Positions 1-6,423 of a DNA stretch of 45,730 nt are shown here, in pieces. Both the position numbers and the translations under genes were made by a program. This DNA is from Bacteroidales bacterium UBA4347 (lineage in GTDB: Bacteria; Bacteroidota; Bacteroidia; Bacteroidales; P3). The stretch spans positions 1 to 45,730 of the forward strand of contig DGTB01000085.1 in NCBI GenBank assembly GCA_002394185.1, read 5' to 3'. The notes below the pieces were generated by a model. That model made no database searches and had not been told where the DNA came from. It saw only the letters and a list, made by a program, of their open reading frames with translations. Each line of letters begins with the position of its first letter. Within the stretch, counting starts at the first letter, position 1.

Positions 1-82
1 TATAAAAACAATATAAGATATGCCGTATTGAGTACCTATTATCCCCCTGTCGGGTGGGAGAGGGGGACTGTGGCAGAGGGAC

Positions 83-114
83 AAAAAAAATCCCCCGCCG
101 CTTGCGGCAGGGGA
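83..114 (-). terminator. Rho-independent terminator after the ammonia-lyase gene
   Basis: Read on the minus strand, an 11-bp arm pair (positions 104-114 with 91-101, one mismatch, tiny loop) is followed by eight T residues (83-90). It lies about 35 bases after the stop of the ammonia-lyase gene. It implies that no gene further left is co-transcribed with it. Confidence 0.75.
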
Positions 115-148
115 CTCCAACAAAAAAATCAAATGAAAAGTTCTGTTT

Positions 149-541
149 TTACTTGTTGTAGCGCTGGCACTCCTTGGGGGTGACGCAGGTGCCGGTGGCG
201 CGGGCCACGAGGATGCGCTCCTCGAGCACCTCGGCGGCGCTGGCGCTGATTTCGGGCAGGGTGCGGATAACCTTGTAAGCCTCGAACTTCATCTTGCGGC
301 TGGTGTTGCCGACGTGGGTGATTTCGCCGTAGGCCTCGATGTAGTCGCCGGCGTAGACGGGGGCCTTGAACTCGACCATGTCGTAGGCGCAGAAGAGGCC
401 TTCGTCGCCGTCCTGCTTGATGAGGAGTTCGGTGGCGACATCGCCGAAGAGGTGGACCATGTGGGCGCCGTCGACGAGGTTGCCGCCGTAGTGGGCGTCC
501 TTGGCGCTCATGCGAACGCGGAGCATAGAAGTAACTGCCAT
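149..541 (-). CDS. kal: 3-aminobutyryl-CoA ammonia-lyase (hotdog fold)
   Basis: A 130-residue single hotdog-domain protein. The N-terminal block with RMSAKDAHYGGNLVDGA and LFGDVATELLIKQDGDEGL, and the C-terminal ATGTCVTPK, are what I recall of the Kal / beta-alanyl-CoA:ammonia-lyase family. The known reaction removes ammonia from (S)-3-aminobutyryl-CoA to give crotonyl-CoA in lysine fermentation to butyrate and acetate. The length fits a whole protein. A CoA-transferase subunit of the same pathway lies 1 kb upstream, but a lipoprotein gene separates them and a terminator follows this gene, so it may be transcribed alone. The other lysine-fermentation genes (kamADE, kdd, kce) are not in the window. 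Paralogues acting on beta-alanyl-CoA cannot be excluded. Confidence 0.85.
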   Translation of the reverse strand: MAVTSMLRVRMSAKDAHYGGNLVDGAHMVHLFGDVATELLIKQDGDEGLFCAYDMVEFKAPVYAGDYIEAYGEITHVGNTSRKMKFEAYKVIRTLPEISASAAEVLEERILVARATGTCVTPKECQRYNK

Positions 542-595
542 AATTTTTTCTGTTTTAATTGTTTATATATTTTTGTTTAATTACTGATTTCCAAT

Positions 596-623
596 CCATA
601 ACCCATAACCCATAACCCATAAC
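596..623. repeat. Heptamer tandem array, 4 units of CCATAAC
   Basis: Four perfect 7-bp units followed by a degenerate fifth, in the spacer just upstream of the ammonia-lyase gene. The reverse complement of the unit reappears as the array at 45521-45555. It belongs to the set of short-period arrays scattered through the window. Confidence 0.9.
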
Positions 624-717
624 CATTAAGGTTTCACGCTTGCAAAGATACACAAATCCAGCCATCTGGCCAAATCTTTTTTTTTACCCTGTCGCCAAAA
701 CGGCGTATCTGATGAAT

Positions 718-1416
718 CTATAGGACACCCATAAACTTGCGGTCGTAGGAGCGACGGGCGTGGGGATAGACTGATGTGTGGGTGCCGGTGTGGATGGTGT
801 CGTAGCCATGAGTGTCGAGGAAGGAGAAAAGTTCTTCGTGAGTAGCAAAACGGGCATCGAACCAACCGTCGAACCAATCACCAAAGGTGGTGTTTTCCTG
901 TATGGTGTCAGCCAGTATCTCCTTTGGTATGGTGATGTCATAGGTGCTACTGCCGTAGTCGTTCCCGTCCTTATAGTCGGACAGGCTGGTACCGCTGCGC
1001 ACAATGGCGAGTTCCGTATGATGGATGGTGTCGATGCTGATATAGCCCCAATCGCGCAGCTGCAAAAGGGCGGCGGCGCTGTTGGCCTCCCGGTCACTGC
1101 CGGGATGATGGATCATCTCGAGGCTGAGCACGTAGTCGCCTTTGAAGAGGGCTGGTTTATCCTTTTTGACCCAGCCTTCGGACATCATCTGCAGAAACAG
1201 AGCCAGACCCGTCACATCGCCGTACATGCGAACCGTGTCGCCGAGGGAGGTGTCTTTGTGGAAGGCATCGGCTTGCTGCTGGGAAACGAGGCGCTTGCCA
1301 TCGACGGTGAGGGTGTAGGCCTCGGTCTCCACATGGTAGTGGGTGGTCCTGTTCTCGCGAAAACAGGATGTAAGCAGCAACGCCATTGTACAAAGCATCA
1401 TCAGGGTCTTTGGCAT
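718..1416 (-). CDS. Hypothetical lipoprotein
   Basis: 232 residues. The N-terminus is a lipoprotein signal with a lipobox ending LLTSC at about residue 17, so the mature protein should be anchored in the envelope. The rest is soluble and acidic with no motif I recognise; the C-terminal third is rich in Asp, Phe and His (GDWFDGWFDARF, then several THT and DTI runs). The ATG start sits just after the terminator of the upstream CoA-transferase gene, so the gene likely has its own promoter. Nothing ties it to the fermentation genes on either side. I do not recognise the family. Confidence 0.6.
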   Translation of the reverse strand: MPKTLMMLCTMALLLTSCFRENRTTHYHVETEAYTLTVDGKRLVSQQQADAFHKDTSLGDTVRMYGDVTGLALFLQMMSEGWVKKDKPALFKGDYVLSLEMIHHPGSDREANSAAALLQLRDWGYISIDTIHHTELAIVRSGTSLSDYKDGNDYGSSTYDITIPKEILADTIQENTTFGDWFDGWFDARFATHEELFSFLDTHGYDTIHTGTHTSVYPHARRSYDRKFMGVL

Positions 1417-1430
1417 GATGTTTTTTTATT

Positions 1431-1473
1431 AAAAAAAAACGGGACTGCTACCAGCGTTTTGACAGCAATCCCG
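1431..1473 (-). terminator. Rho-independent terminator after the CoA-transferase subunit
   Basis: Minus-strand stem pairing 1464-1473 with 1440-1449 (one G-U pair), a 14-base loop, then nine T residues (1431-1439). It lies about 27 bases after the atoD-like stop codon and separates that gene from the lipoprotein gene downstream. Confidence 0.85.
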
Positions 1474-1480
1474 TTTTGAC

Positions 1481-1498
1481 GCATTAACGCATTGGCGC
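1481..1498. repeat. Short octamer array (GCATTAAC-type)
   Basis: Two 8-bp units (GCATTAAC, GCATTGGC) and the start of a third, between the atoD stop codon and its terminator stem. Weak alone; listed because the same period and the GCATT core recur at 8546-8569. Confidence 0.4.
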
Positions 1499-1499
1499 G

Positions 1500-2147
1500 T
1501 TACTTCTTGATGATGTAGTCGACGAAGATGCCGGGGGTCTTGACGTTCTCCGGGGCGATGCTGCCGGTGGCAACGATCTCCTGGGGTTCGACGATGACGG
1601 TGTCGGCGGCGGTGGCCATCATGGGGCTGAAGTTCTGGCTGGTGCCCTTGTAGACCAGGTTGCCTTCCTCGTCGCTGATGTTGGCGCCAATGATGGCGAC
1701 GTCGGCACGGACGGGCTTCTCGAGGAGATACTCCTTGCCGTCGACGGTGATTTTCTGCTTGCCGTTCTCAACGACGGTGCCGAGACCCGTCTGGGTCAGC
1801 ACGCCACCGAGACCTGCGCCGGCGGCGCGGATCTGCTCGGCCAGGGTGCCCTGGGGCTGGAGAGTGACCTTCAGCTCGCCGGCGTTCATCTGGTCGATGG
1901 TGTTGTTGTTGGTGCCGATATGGGTGGCGATGAGGGCCTTCACCTGGTGGTTGGTGATGAGCTTGCCGACGCCCACTTCGGGATAGGCGGTATCGTTGCA
2001 GATGATGGTGAGGTCTTTCACATTGCGGGCAACGAGTTCGTCGATGAGGGCGATGGGGTTGCCTACGCCAAGAAATCCTCCGACCATTACGGTCATGCCG
2101 TCGTGAATTTTGTCGGCGGCCTCTTTGATAGTGACAAATTTGTTCAT
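1500..2147 (-). CDS. atoD: Acetoacetate/butyrate CoA-transferase, alpha subunit
   Basis: 215 residues, the usual length of the family I (SCOT-type) CoA-transferase A subunit. The GGFLGVGNP block at about residues 23-31, the conserved NDTAYPEVGVGKL region and PVRADVAIIGANISDEEGNL are typical. The start was placed at the ATG at 2147, where homology begins; the frame stays open far upstream only as antisense of the neighbouring gene. Known role: with the beta subunit it moves CoA between butyryl/butyrate and acetoacetate/acetate, here most likely in lysine or amino-acid fermentation. The catalytic Glu is on the beta subunit (AtoA), and no beta subunit is next to this gene or elsewhere in the window, which is unusual because the pair is normally adjacent. 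Confidence 0.88.
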   Translation of the reverse strand: MNKFVTIKEAADKIHDGMTVMVGGFLGVGNPIALIDELVARNVKDLTIICNDTAYPEVGVGKLITNHQVKALIATHIGTNNNTIDQMNAGELKVTLQPQGTLAEQIRAAGAGLGGVLTQTGLGTVVENGKQKITVDGKEYLLEKPVRADVAIIGANISDEEGNLVYKGTSQNFSPMMATAADTVIVEPQEIVATGSIAPENVKTPGIFVDYIIKK

Positions 2148-2191
2148 GATATATACTATTTTACTTATTGTTGCGTTATCTATTTCAAAAT

Positions 2192-2200
2192 GCAAATATA
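2192..2200 (-). promoter_or_regulatory. Bacteroidota -7 box for atoD
   Basis: TATATTTGC on the minus strand, 45 bases upstream of the atoD start, matches TAnnTTTG. A -33 TTTG is not clear, only a T-rich run. It lies back to back with the promoter of the plus-strand gene at 2289. Confidence 0.55.
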
Positions 2201-2229
2201 CTACATTTTTTGCAATCCGAAAAAAAAAA

Positions 2230-2261
2230 TTTGCACGAATGCCGAAATATGAGTACTTTTG
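2230..2261 (+). promoter_or_regulatory. Bacteroidota-type promoter for the gene at 2289
   Basis: TTTG at 2230-2233 and TACTTTTG at 2254-2261 are separated by 20 bases, an excellent match to TTTG-N19..21-TAnnTTTG. The gene starts 28 bases after the -7 box. Confidence 0.8.
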
Positions 2262-2288
2262 CACTTGAAAACTAACAAGAAAAAGAGA

Positions 2289-2924
2289 ATGAAAAAACTG
2301 ATTTTGGGGCTTGGTATAATGCTTTTTAGCACTGCCGCAATGGCCCAGGAATACATAGAACCGGTCGAAAAATGGAAAGTGGCCGAGGTGTGGGGCAACA
2401 ACTACCACGGGTGGTCGTTCCATCAGGACGTGGAGGTCGATTTCACCGTCGAAGGCCAGGATGGACGCTTCACTCCCACCGACGCCGAAATTGCCGATGC
2501 CGAGTACCTGGTGCAGAAGCGCATCGCCTACGAGAACCGCGACCACTACAACCAGGGCGGCATGTGCCCCATCATCGACGAGCACATGCGCAAGTACCGC
2601 CGCCAGTATGTGGGCTTCACCAACGACCGTGGCGACCACATCATCTGGCTCAGTGGCCTCTGGGACGAGAACATGACCGACGAGCAGCTGGCCTCCGACG
2701 TCATCCTCACCCGTGGCGGATGCGGCCGTTTCTGGCACATCAAGGTGAACCTCAACACCCGCAAGGTCTACGGCCTTGAGGTCAACGAGGACGGCGACGT
2801 GCAGATTGTCCCCCGTGTCAAGAAGCCGCAGCCCCGCATCAGCAAGTCCAAACCCCGCGACCGCAAGCAGAAGATCCGCAAGACCGGCATCATCCACTCC
2901 CCCGAAGAGAAAGTGTTCAACTAA
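2289..2924 (+). CDS. Secreted hypothetical protein
   Basis: 211 residues starting at the ATG at 2289, 28 bases after a strong promoter. A classical Sec signal peptide spans residues 1-20 (MKKL, hydrophobic core, AMAQ). The mature part contains NRDHYNQGGMCPIIDEHMRK and WLSGLWDENMTDEQLASD; the last 40 residues are very basic (KPQPRISKSKPRDRKQK). No catalytic motif is recognised. The stop codon directly abuts the ATG of the GtrA-like gene, so the two are co-transcribed and probably translationally coupled. I do not know the family. Confidence 0.7.
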   Translation: MKKLILGLGIMLFSTAAMAQEYIEPVEKWKVAEVWGNNYHGWSFHQDVEVDFTVEGQDGRFTPTDAEIADAEYLVQKRIAYENRDHYNQGGMCPIIDEHMRKYRRQYVGFTNDRGDHIIWLSGLWDENMTDEQLASDVILTRGGCGRFWHIKVNLNTRKVYGLEVNEDGDVQIVPRVKKPQPRISKSKPRDRKQKIRKTGIIHSPEEKVFN

Positions 2925-3353
2925 ATGGAACTCAAGCCTCTCATCCTGAAATTCCTCAAGTTTGGCATTGTCGGCGCCAGCGGTGCCGTGGTCGACTTTG
3001 GCATCACGGCCCTCTGCAAGGGCATCCTCGGCATGCCGGACCTGCTGGCCAACGCCATCGGATTCACCCTCGCCGCCACCAGCAACTACTTCCTCAACCG
3101 TGTGTGGACCTGGAAGAGCACCTCCAAGGAGGTAGGCATCGAATACGCCAAATTCTTCGTTGTCTCCCTTATCGGTCTGGGGCTCAATTCACTCATCGTT
3201 TTCTTGCTGAAAGACATAAGCATTGTCCCGCGTTTTGTCGAAACCACCCTCGACTGGGACTTCTGGGTTGCCAAAATCATAGCCACAGCCGTCGTGATGG
3301 TGTGGAACTTCGTGGCCAACAACTTCTTCACCTTCCGGCAAAATAGAAAATAA
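2925..3353 (+). CDS. GtrA-like polytopic membrane protein
   Basis: 142 residues with four predicted membrane segments and the GtrA-family pattern: a lysine-rich N-terminus leading into FLKFGIVGASGAVVDFGI, then TSNYFLNRVWTWKS and a C-terminal NFVANNFFTFRQ. GtrA-like proteins are thought to help move polyprenyl-linked sugars across the inner membrane or to partner with cell-surface polysaccharide enzymes; the exact substrate here is unknown. It starts at the base after the preceding stop codon and is followed 23 bases later by an aminotransferase. Confidence 0.85.
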   Translation: MELKPLILKFLKFGIVGASGAVVDFGITALCKGILGMPDLLANAIGFTLAATSNYFLNRVWTWKSTSKEVGIEYAKFFVVSLIGLGLNSLIVFLLKDISIVPRFVETTLDWDFWVAKIIATAVVMVWNFVANNFFTFRQNRK

Positions 3354-3376
3354 ACAATCAAAAACAATAAATCATC

Positions 3377-4579
3377 ATGGAAATCCTGTCGAATAGAATC
3401 CTCAATATGGCCGAGAGCGAGACTCTCGCCATGACCGCCAAGGCTCGCGAACTCAAGGCCCAGGGCAAAGACGTCATCAGCCTCTCCATTGGCGAACCCG
3501 ACTTCAACACCCCCGAAGTCGTCAAGGAAGCCGCCAAGAAAGCTATCGACGACAACTTCACCCATTATCCCCCCGTGCCCGGCTACCCCGACCTGCGCGA
3601 GGCCATCTGCACCAAGCTGCGTCGCGACAACGGCCTGGAGTACAAACCCGAGCAGATTGTCGTCAGCACCGGTGCCAAGCAGAGCCTGTTCCAGGTGGTC
3701 CAGTGCCTCATCAACCCCGGCGACGAGGTCATCATCCCCACCCCCTTCTGGGTCTCCTACAAGGAGTTCGTCCGCCTGGCCGAGGGCAAATGCGTCTTTG
3801 TGAAGACCAAACTCGAGAATGACTTCAAGGTGACGCCTGAGCAGCTCGAGGCCGCCATCACCCCCCGCACCAAGCTCATCATGTTCTCCTCGCCCAGCAA
3901 CCCCACCGGCATGCTCTACACCAAGGAAGAACTGAAAGGCATCGCCGACGTGGTGGCCAAGCACGAGAACCTCTTCGTCATGGCCGACGAAATCTACGAG
4001 CACATCAACTTCGTGGGCAAGCACGAGAGCATCGCCCAGTTCCCCGAGGTGAAGGAGCGCGTCATCACCGTCAACGGCGTTGCCAAGGGCTTCGCCATGA
4101 CCGGCTGGCGTATCGGCTTCATCGCCGCCCCCACGGTTATCGCCAAGGCCGCCAACAAACTCCAGGGCCAGGTGACCAGCGCCACCTGCTCCATCGCCCA
4201 GAAGGCCACCGTCTGCGCCATGCTCATGGACCCCAAGACCTCGAAGGACATCATCGACATGCGCAACATCTTCCAGCAGCGCCGCGACATGGTCTACAAG
4301 CTCCTCTGCGACATCCCCGGCCTCAAGGTTCGCCTGCCCCAGGGTGCTTTCTACTTCTTCCCCGACGTCAGCGCCTACTACGGCAAGTCGTTCAACGGCA
4401 AGAAGATTGAGAACAGCACCGACATGGCCTTCTACCTGCTCAACGAGGCCAACGTGGCCACCGTCATGGGCTCCGCCTTCGGCGACGACAGCTGCATCCG
4501 CCTCTCCTACGCCACCAGCGAGGACCTCCTGCGCGAAGCCCTCCGCCGCATCAAAGAGGCCCTGGCCAAGCTGCAATAG
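3377..4579 (+). CDS. PLP-dependent class I aminotransferase (aspartate aminotransferase type)
   Basis: 400 residues, full length for a fold-type I aminotransferase of subgroup I-gamma. Visible are the N-terminal LSIGEPDFNTP, the cofactor-contacting SSPSNPTG, ADEIYEH, and the Schiff-base lysine in NGVAKGFAMTGWRIGF. Near the C-terminus MGSAFGDDSCIRLSYA supplies the substrate-carboxylate arginine. Known role: amino transfer between aspartate and 2-oxoglutarate, with possible activity on other amino acids. It follows the GtrA-like gene by 23 bases and ends at a strong bidirectional terminator. Confidence 0.92.
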   Translation: MEILSNRILNMAESETLAMTAKARELKAQGKDVISLSIGEPDFNTPEVVKEAAKKAIDDNFTHYPPVPGYPDLREAICTKLRRDNGLEYKPEQIVVSTGAKQSLFQVVQCLINPGDEVIIPTPFWVSYKEFVRLAEGKCVFVKTKLENDFKVTPEQLEAAITPRTKLIMFSSPSNPTGMLYTKEELKGIADVVAKHENLFVMADEIYEHINFVGKHESIAQFPEVKERVITVNGVAKGFAMTGWRIGFIAAPTVIAKAANKLQGQVTSATCSIAQKATVCAMLMDPKTSKDIIDMRNIFQQRRDMVYKLLCDIPGLKVRLPQGAFYFFPDVSAYYGKSFNGKKIENSTDMAFYLLNEANVATVMGSAFGDDSCIRLSYATSEDLLREALRRIKEALAKLQ

Positions 4580-4600
4580 TCCTCAGCAGTATTATACAAA

Positions 4601-4637
4601 CGGGGCTGCACAATCAACTGTGCAGCCCCGCTTTTTT
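4601..4637. terminator. Bidirectional terminator between convergent genes
   Basis: A perfect 12-bp inverted repeat (4601-4612 with 4619-4630) with a six-base loop, then CTTTTTT on the plus strand. It sits between the 3' ends of the aminotransferase (+) and the thioesterase (-) and can serve both. Confidence 0.92.
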
Positions 4638-4654
4638 GCTTTTAGTCGGTGGCG

Positions 4655-5065
4655 TCAACCATGGCGCGCCTGCTGCACCCGCTCGTACAGCTCGGGAAAA
4701 CGCTTCTCCAGCGACACTGGACGGCCCTGCTCAAGGAAGCAGTGGGTGCTGGTGGCGGTGCACACCGTGCGGCCGCCAACGATCATCGTGTAGGCAAAGG
4801 TAATCTTCAACGGTGTGGTTTCGGCCACTTTGACCACAATCTCGATTACGTCCTTGAAGGTCGACGGATGCTTGTAGCGGCAGTCGACGGCCACCACGGG
4901 CGACACCACGCCCTCGGCCTCCATGCGGTCGAACCCGTAGCCCAACTGGTCCATCCAGTCCACACGGGCCTCTTCCATGAAGCGGATGTAGTTGCTGTGA
5001 TGAGTGATGCCCATGCGGTCGCACTCATAGTATTTCACTTCGTGACGGTAAGGTTTCACTTCCAT
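4655..5065 (-). CDS. Acyl-CoA thioesterase, YbgC/FadM type hotdog
   Basis: 136 residues counted from the ATG at 5065, where family similarity begins; an in-frame TTG eight codons upstream is a less likely start. The motif YYECDRMGITHHSNYIRFMEEARVD is compressed here to its key residues: the Asp and Gly of the 4-hydroxybenzoyl-CoA-thioesterase signature and the Y..F.E.AR helix. Known role: hydrolysis of short to medium acyl-CoAs. It converges on the aminotransferase gene. Substrate cannot be read from sequence. Confidence 0.87.
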   Translation of the reverse strand: MEVKPYRHEVKYYECDRMGITHHSNYIRFMEEARVDWMDQLGYGFDRMEAEGVVSPVVAVDCRYKHPSTFKDVIEIVVKVAETTPLKITFAYTMIVGGRTVCTATSTHCFLEQGRPVSLEKRFPELYERVQQARHG

Positions 5066-5148
5066 AACGTTACATTGTTGCTTTGACAAGGCAGAAGGCC
5101 GCGGCTTTCGCTGCGGCCCTGCTTGTATAACCCTTAATCAAACTTGGT

Positions 5149-6309
5149 TCAATCGGCCTCGTAGATGAGGAGCTGACCGTCGCTCCAGAGGAAGAGCAGG
5201 GGGTCTTTGTCGTGCTTCTTGCTGATCCAGCATCCGCCGCTCTCGGCATCGATGACGAGGTTGCAGTATTTGCGGTGGATCTTCTGCTCGGCAATGAGGT
5301 GGTCTTCCTTGTCGTAGACCTGCAGGTAGGTATCACCGCCGTCGCGGACGATGGCATACATGATGTCGCCGCTGATGCCGTAGGTAATCATATCGACATT
5401 GTAGGTATCCTGGACGTACTGGCGCACCACGACGACATCGGTGACATGGTAGTCATACCAGTAGCTGTTGCAGTAGAGCCAGAAGCCGGGCCAGTACCAA
5501 GGACGGGGAATCAGGGGTTCCCAGAAGATGGGGTGGCAGTGGACCACATAGCCGTGCCAGGGGTGATAGAAGTAGGGAGCGGGATGGATGGGACGGCTGC
5601 TGGGAGGCAGGGGGCCGGGATGGCCGGGGCGGGCATAGCCAGCGCTACGAGCACTGGGATTTCCACTGGGGCGCACATTGCCTGCAGGAGCGCCGCCGGG
5701 ACGAGCACTACCAACATGTGCACCAGAACGTGTAGCAGAAGCATCTCCACGGCCTACACCACCACGGGCGGAGGAAGGACGTCCGGAAGAAGTACGGGAA
5801 TTTGTACCTACACCACTACGTGAGCTCGAGGTTCTGTCGAAGGAACCGCGACCGGCAGGAGTGGCACCGCTACGGCTGGGGGTGGCGGAGCTACTGCGGC
5901 TTGGAGTGCCGTAAGACCCTCGCGAGGATCGGATATTGCTGCGCGTGGCCGAGCTACGACTCGGAGTCGAAGTGCTGCGACTTGGGCTGCTAAAAGAGCT
6001 TCGGCTGGAGCTACTGCTGCGACTCGGGCTGCTAAAAGAGCTTCGGCTGGAGCTACTGCTGCGACTCGGGCTACTGAAAGAGCTTCGGCTGGAACTGCTA
6101 CGACTGCTTCCGCTGAAAGAGCTGCGACTGCTCGAACCGCTGAAAGAGCTGCGACTACTTGAGCTGGGACTCGACGAGCGACTTACAGATGCTGAACTGT
6201 GGCCGCCACCACTGCGGCTACCACCGCCACCGCCTCTTTGGGCCATCGCCGGCGTGAAGCTCAGTGCTAAGCCTACCATTGCCAGTGCAATCAATTTCGT
6301 GGTTTTCAT
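5149..6309 (-). CDS. Secreted Ser/Arg-rich repeat protein
   Basis: 386 residues. The ATG at 6309 was chosen because AAAGGAG lies eight bases upstream, one of the few clear Shine-Dalgarno sites here. A Sec signal (residues 1-23, ending AMAQ) precedes about 220 residues built almost only of Ser, Arg, Gly, Pro and Ala, with repeated SSRSSFSSPSRS units. The C-terminal 145 residues are different: a Trp/Tyr/His-rich stretch (HPWHGYVVHCHPIFW, YWPGFWLYCNSYWYDYH) and then a beta-rich domain ending at LLIYEAD. It looks like a surface or periplasmic protein with a disordered linker. Function unknown. The repeat array suggests length polymorphism between strains. Confidence 0.75.
   Translation of the reverse strand: MKTTKLIALAMVGLALSFTPAMAQRGGGGGSRSGGGHSSASVSRSSSPSSSSRSSFSGSSSRSSFSGSSRSSSSRSSFSSPSRSSSSSRSSFSSPSRSSSSSRSSFSSPSRSTSTPSRSSATRSNIRSSRGSYGTPSRSSSATPSRSGATPAGRGSFDRTSSSRSGVGTNSRTSSGRPSSARGGVGRGDASATRSGAHVGSARPGGAPAGNVRPSGNPSARSAGYARPGHPGPLPPSSRPIHPAPYFYHPWHGYVVHCHPIFWEPLIPRPWYWPGFWLYCNSYWYDYHVTDVVVVRQYVQDTYNVDMITYGISGDIMYAIVRDGGDTYLQVYDKEDHLIAEQKIHRKYCNLVIDAESGGCWISKKHDKDPLLFLWSDGQLLIYEAD
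5990..6107 (-). repeat. In-gene 42-bp direct repeats coding Ser/Arg units
   Basis: Units of 42 bp start at 5990 and 6032 and are nearly identical; a third at 6074 begins the same way and then diverges, with shorter relics beyond. Each full unit encodes 14 residues of the SSRSSFSSPSRS type inside the secreted protein gene. Confidence 0.85.
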
Positions 6310-6356
6310 ATTGATACTCCTTTCTTTGTTGGTTTTTTTCCTTGTTTGTTTCTGAT

Positions 6357-6365
6357 GCAAAAATA
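6357..6365 (-). promoter_or_regulatory. Bacteroidota -7 box for the Ser/Arg-rich protein gene
   Basis: TATTTTTGC on the minus strand, 48 bases upstream of the start codon and just after the metG terminator. It gives the secreted protein its own transcript. A -33 TTTG is not evident. Confidence 0.6.
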
Positions 6366-6368
6366 GAT

Positions 6369-6393
6369 AAAAAAACCGAGGAAAATTCCTCGG
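6369..6393 (-). terminator. Rho-independent terminator after metG
   Basis: Minus strand: CCGAGGA and TCCTCGG arms (6376-6393) with a four-base loop, followed by seven T residues (6369-6375). About 30 bases after the metG stop codon. Confidence 0.9.
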
Positions 6394-6423
6394 TCGTTAC
6401 ATATTTTTCCAAAAAAGGATTTA

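Noticed and set aside
1500..2897. A 465-codon open frame running from atoD through the antisense of the gene at 2289
   Set aside because: Similarity to CoA-transferases starts at the ATG at 2147; the upstream part is the complement of a gene with its own signal peptide and promoter and is Val/Asp/Gly-biased antisense.
5088..5125. A terminator after the Ser/Arg-rich gene
   Set aside because: GC-rich arms (GGCCGC/GCGGCC) exist, but there is no T-run, so it cannot be called with confidence.
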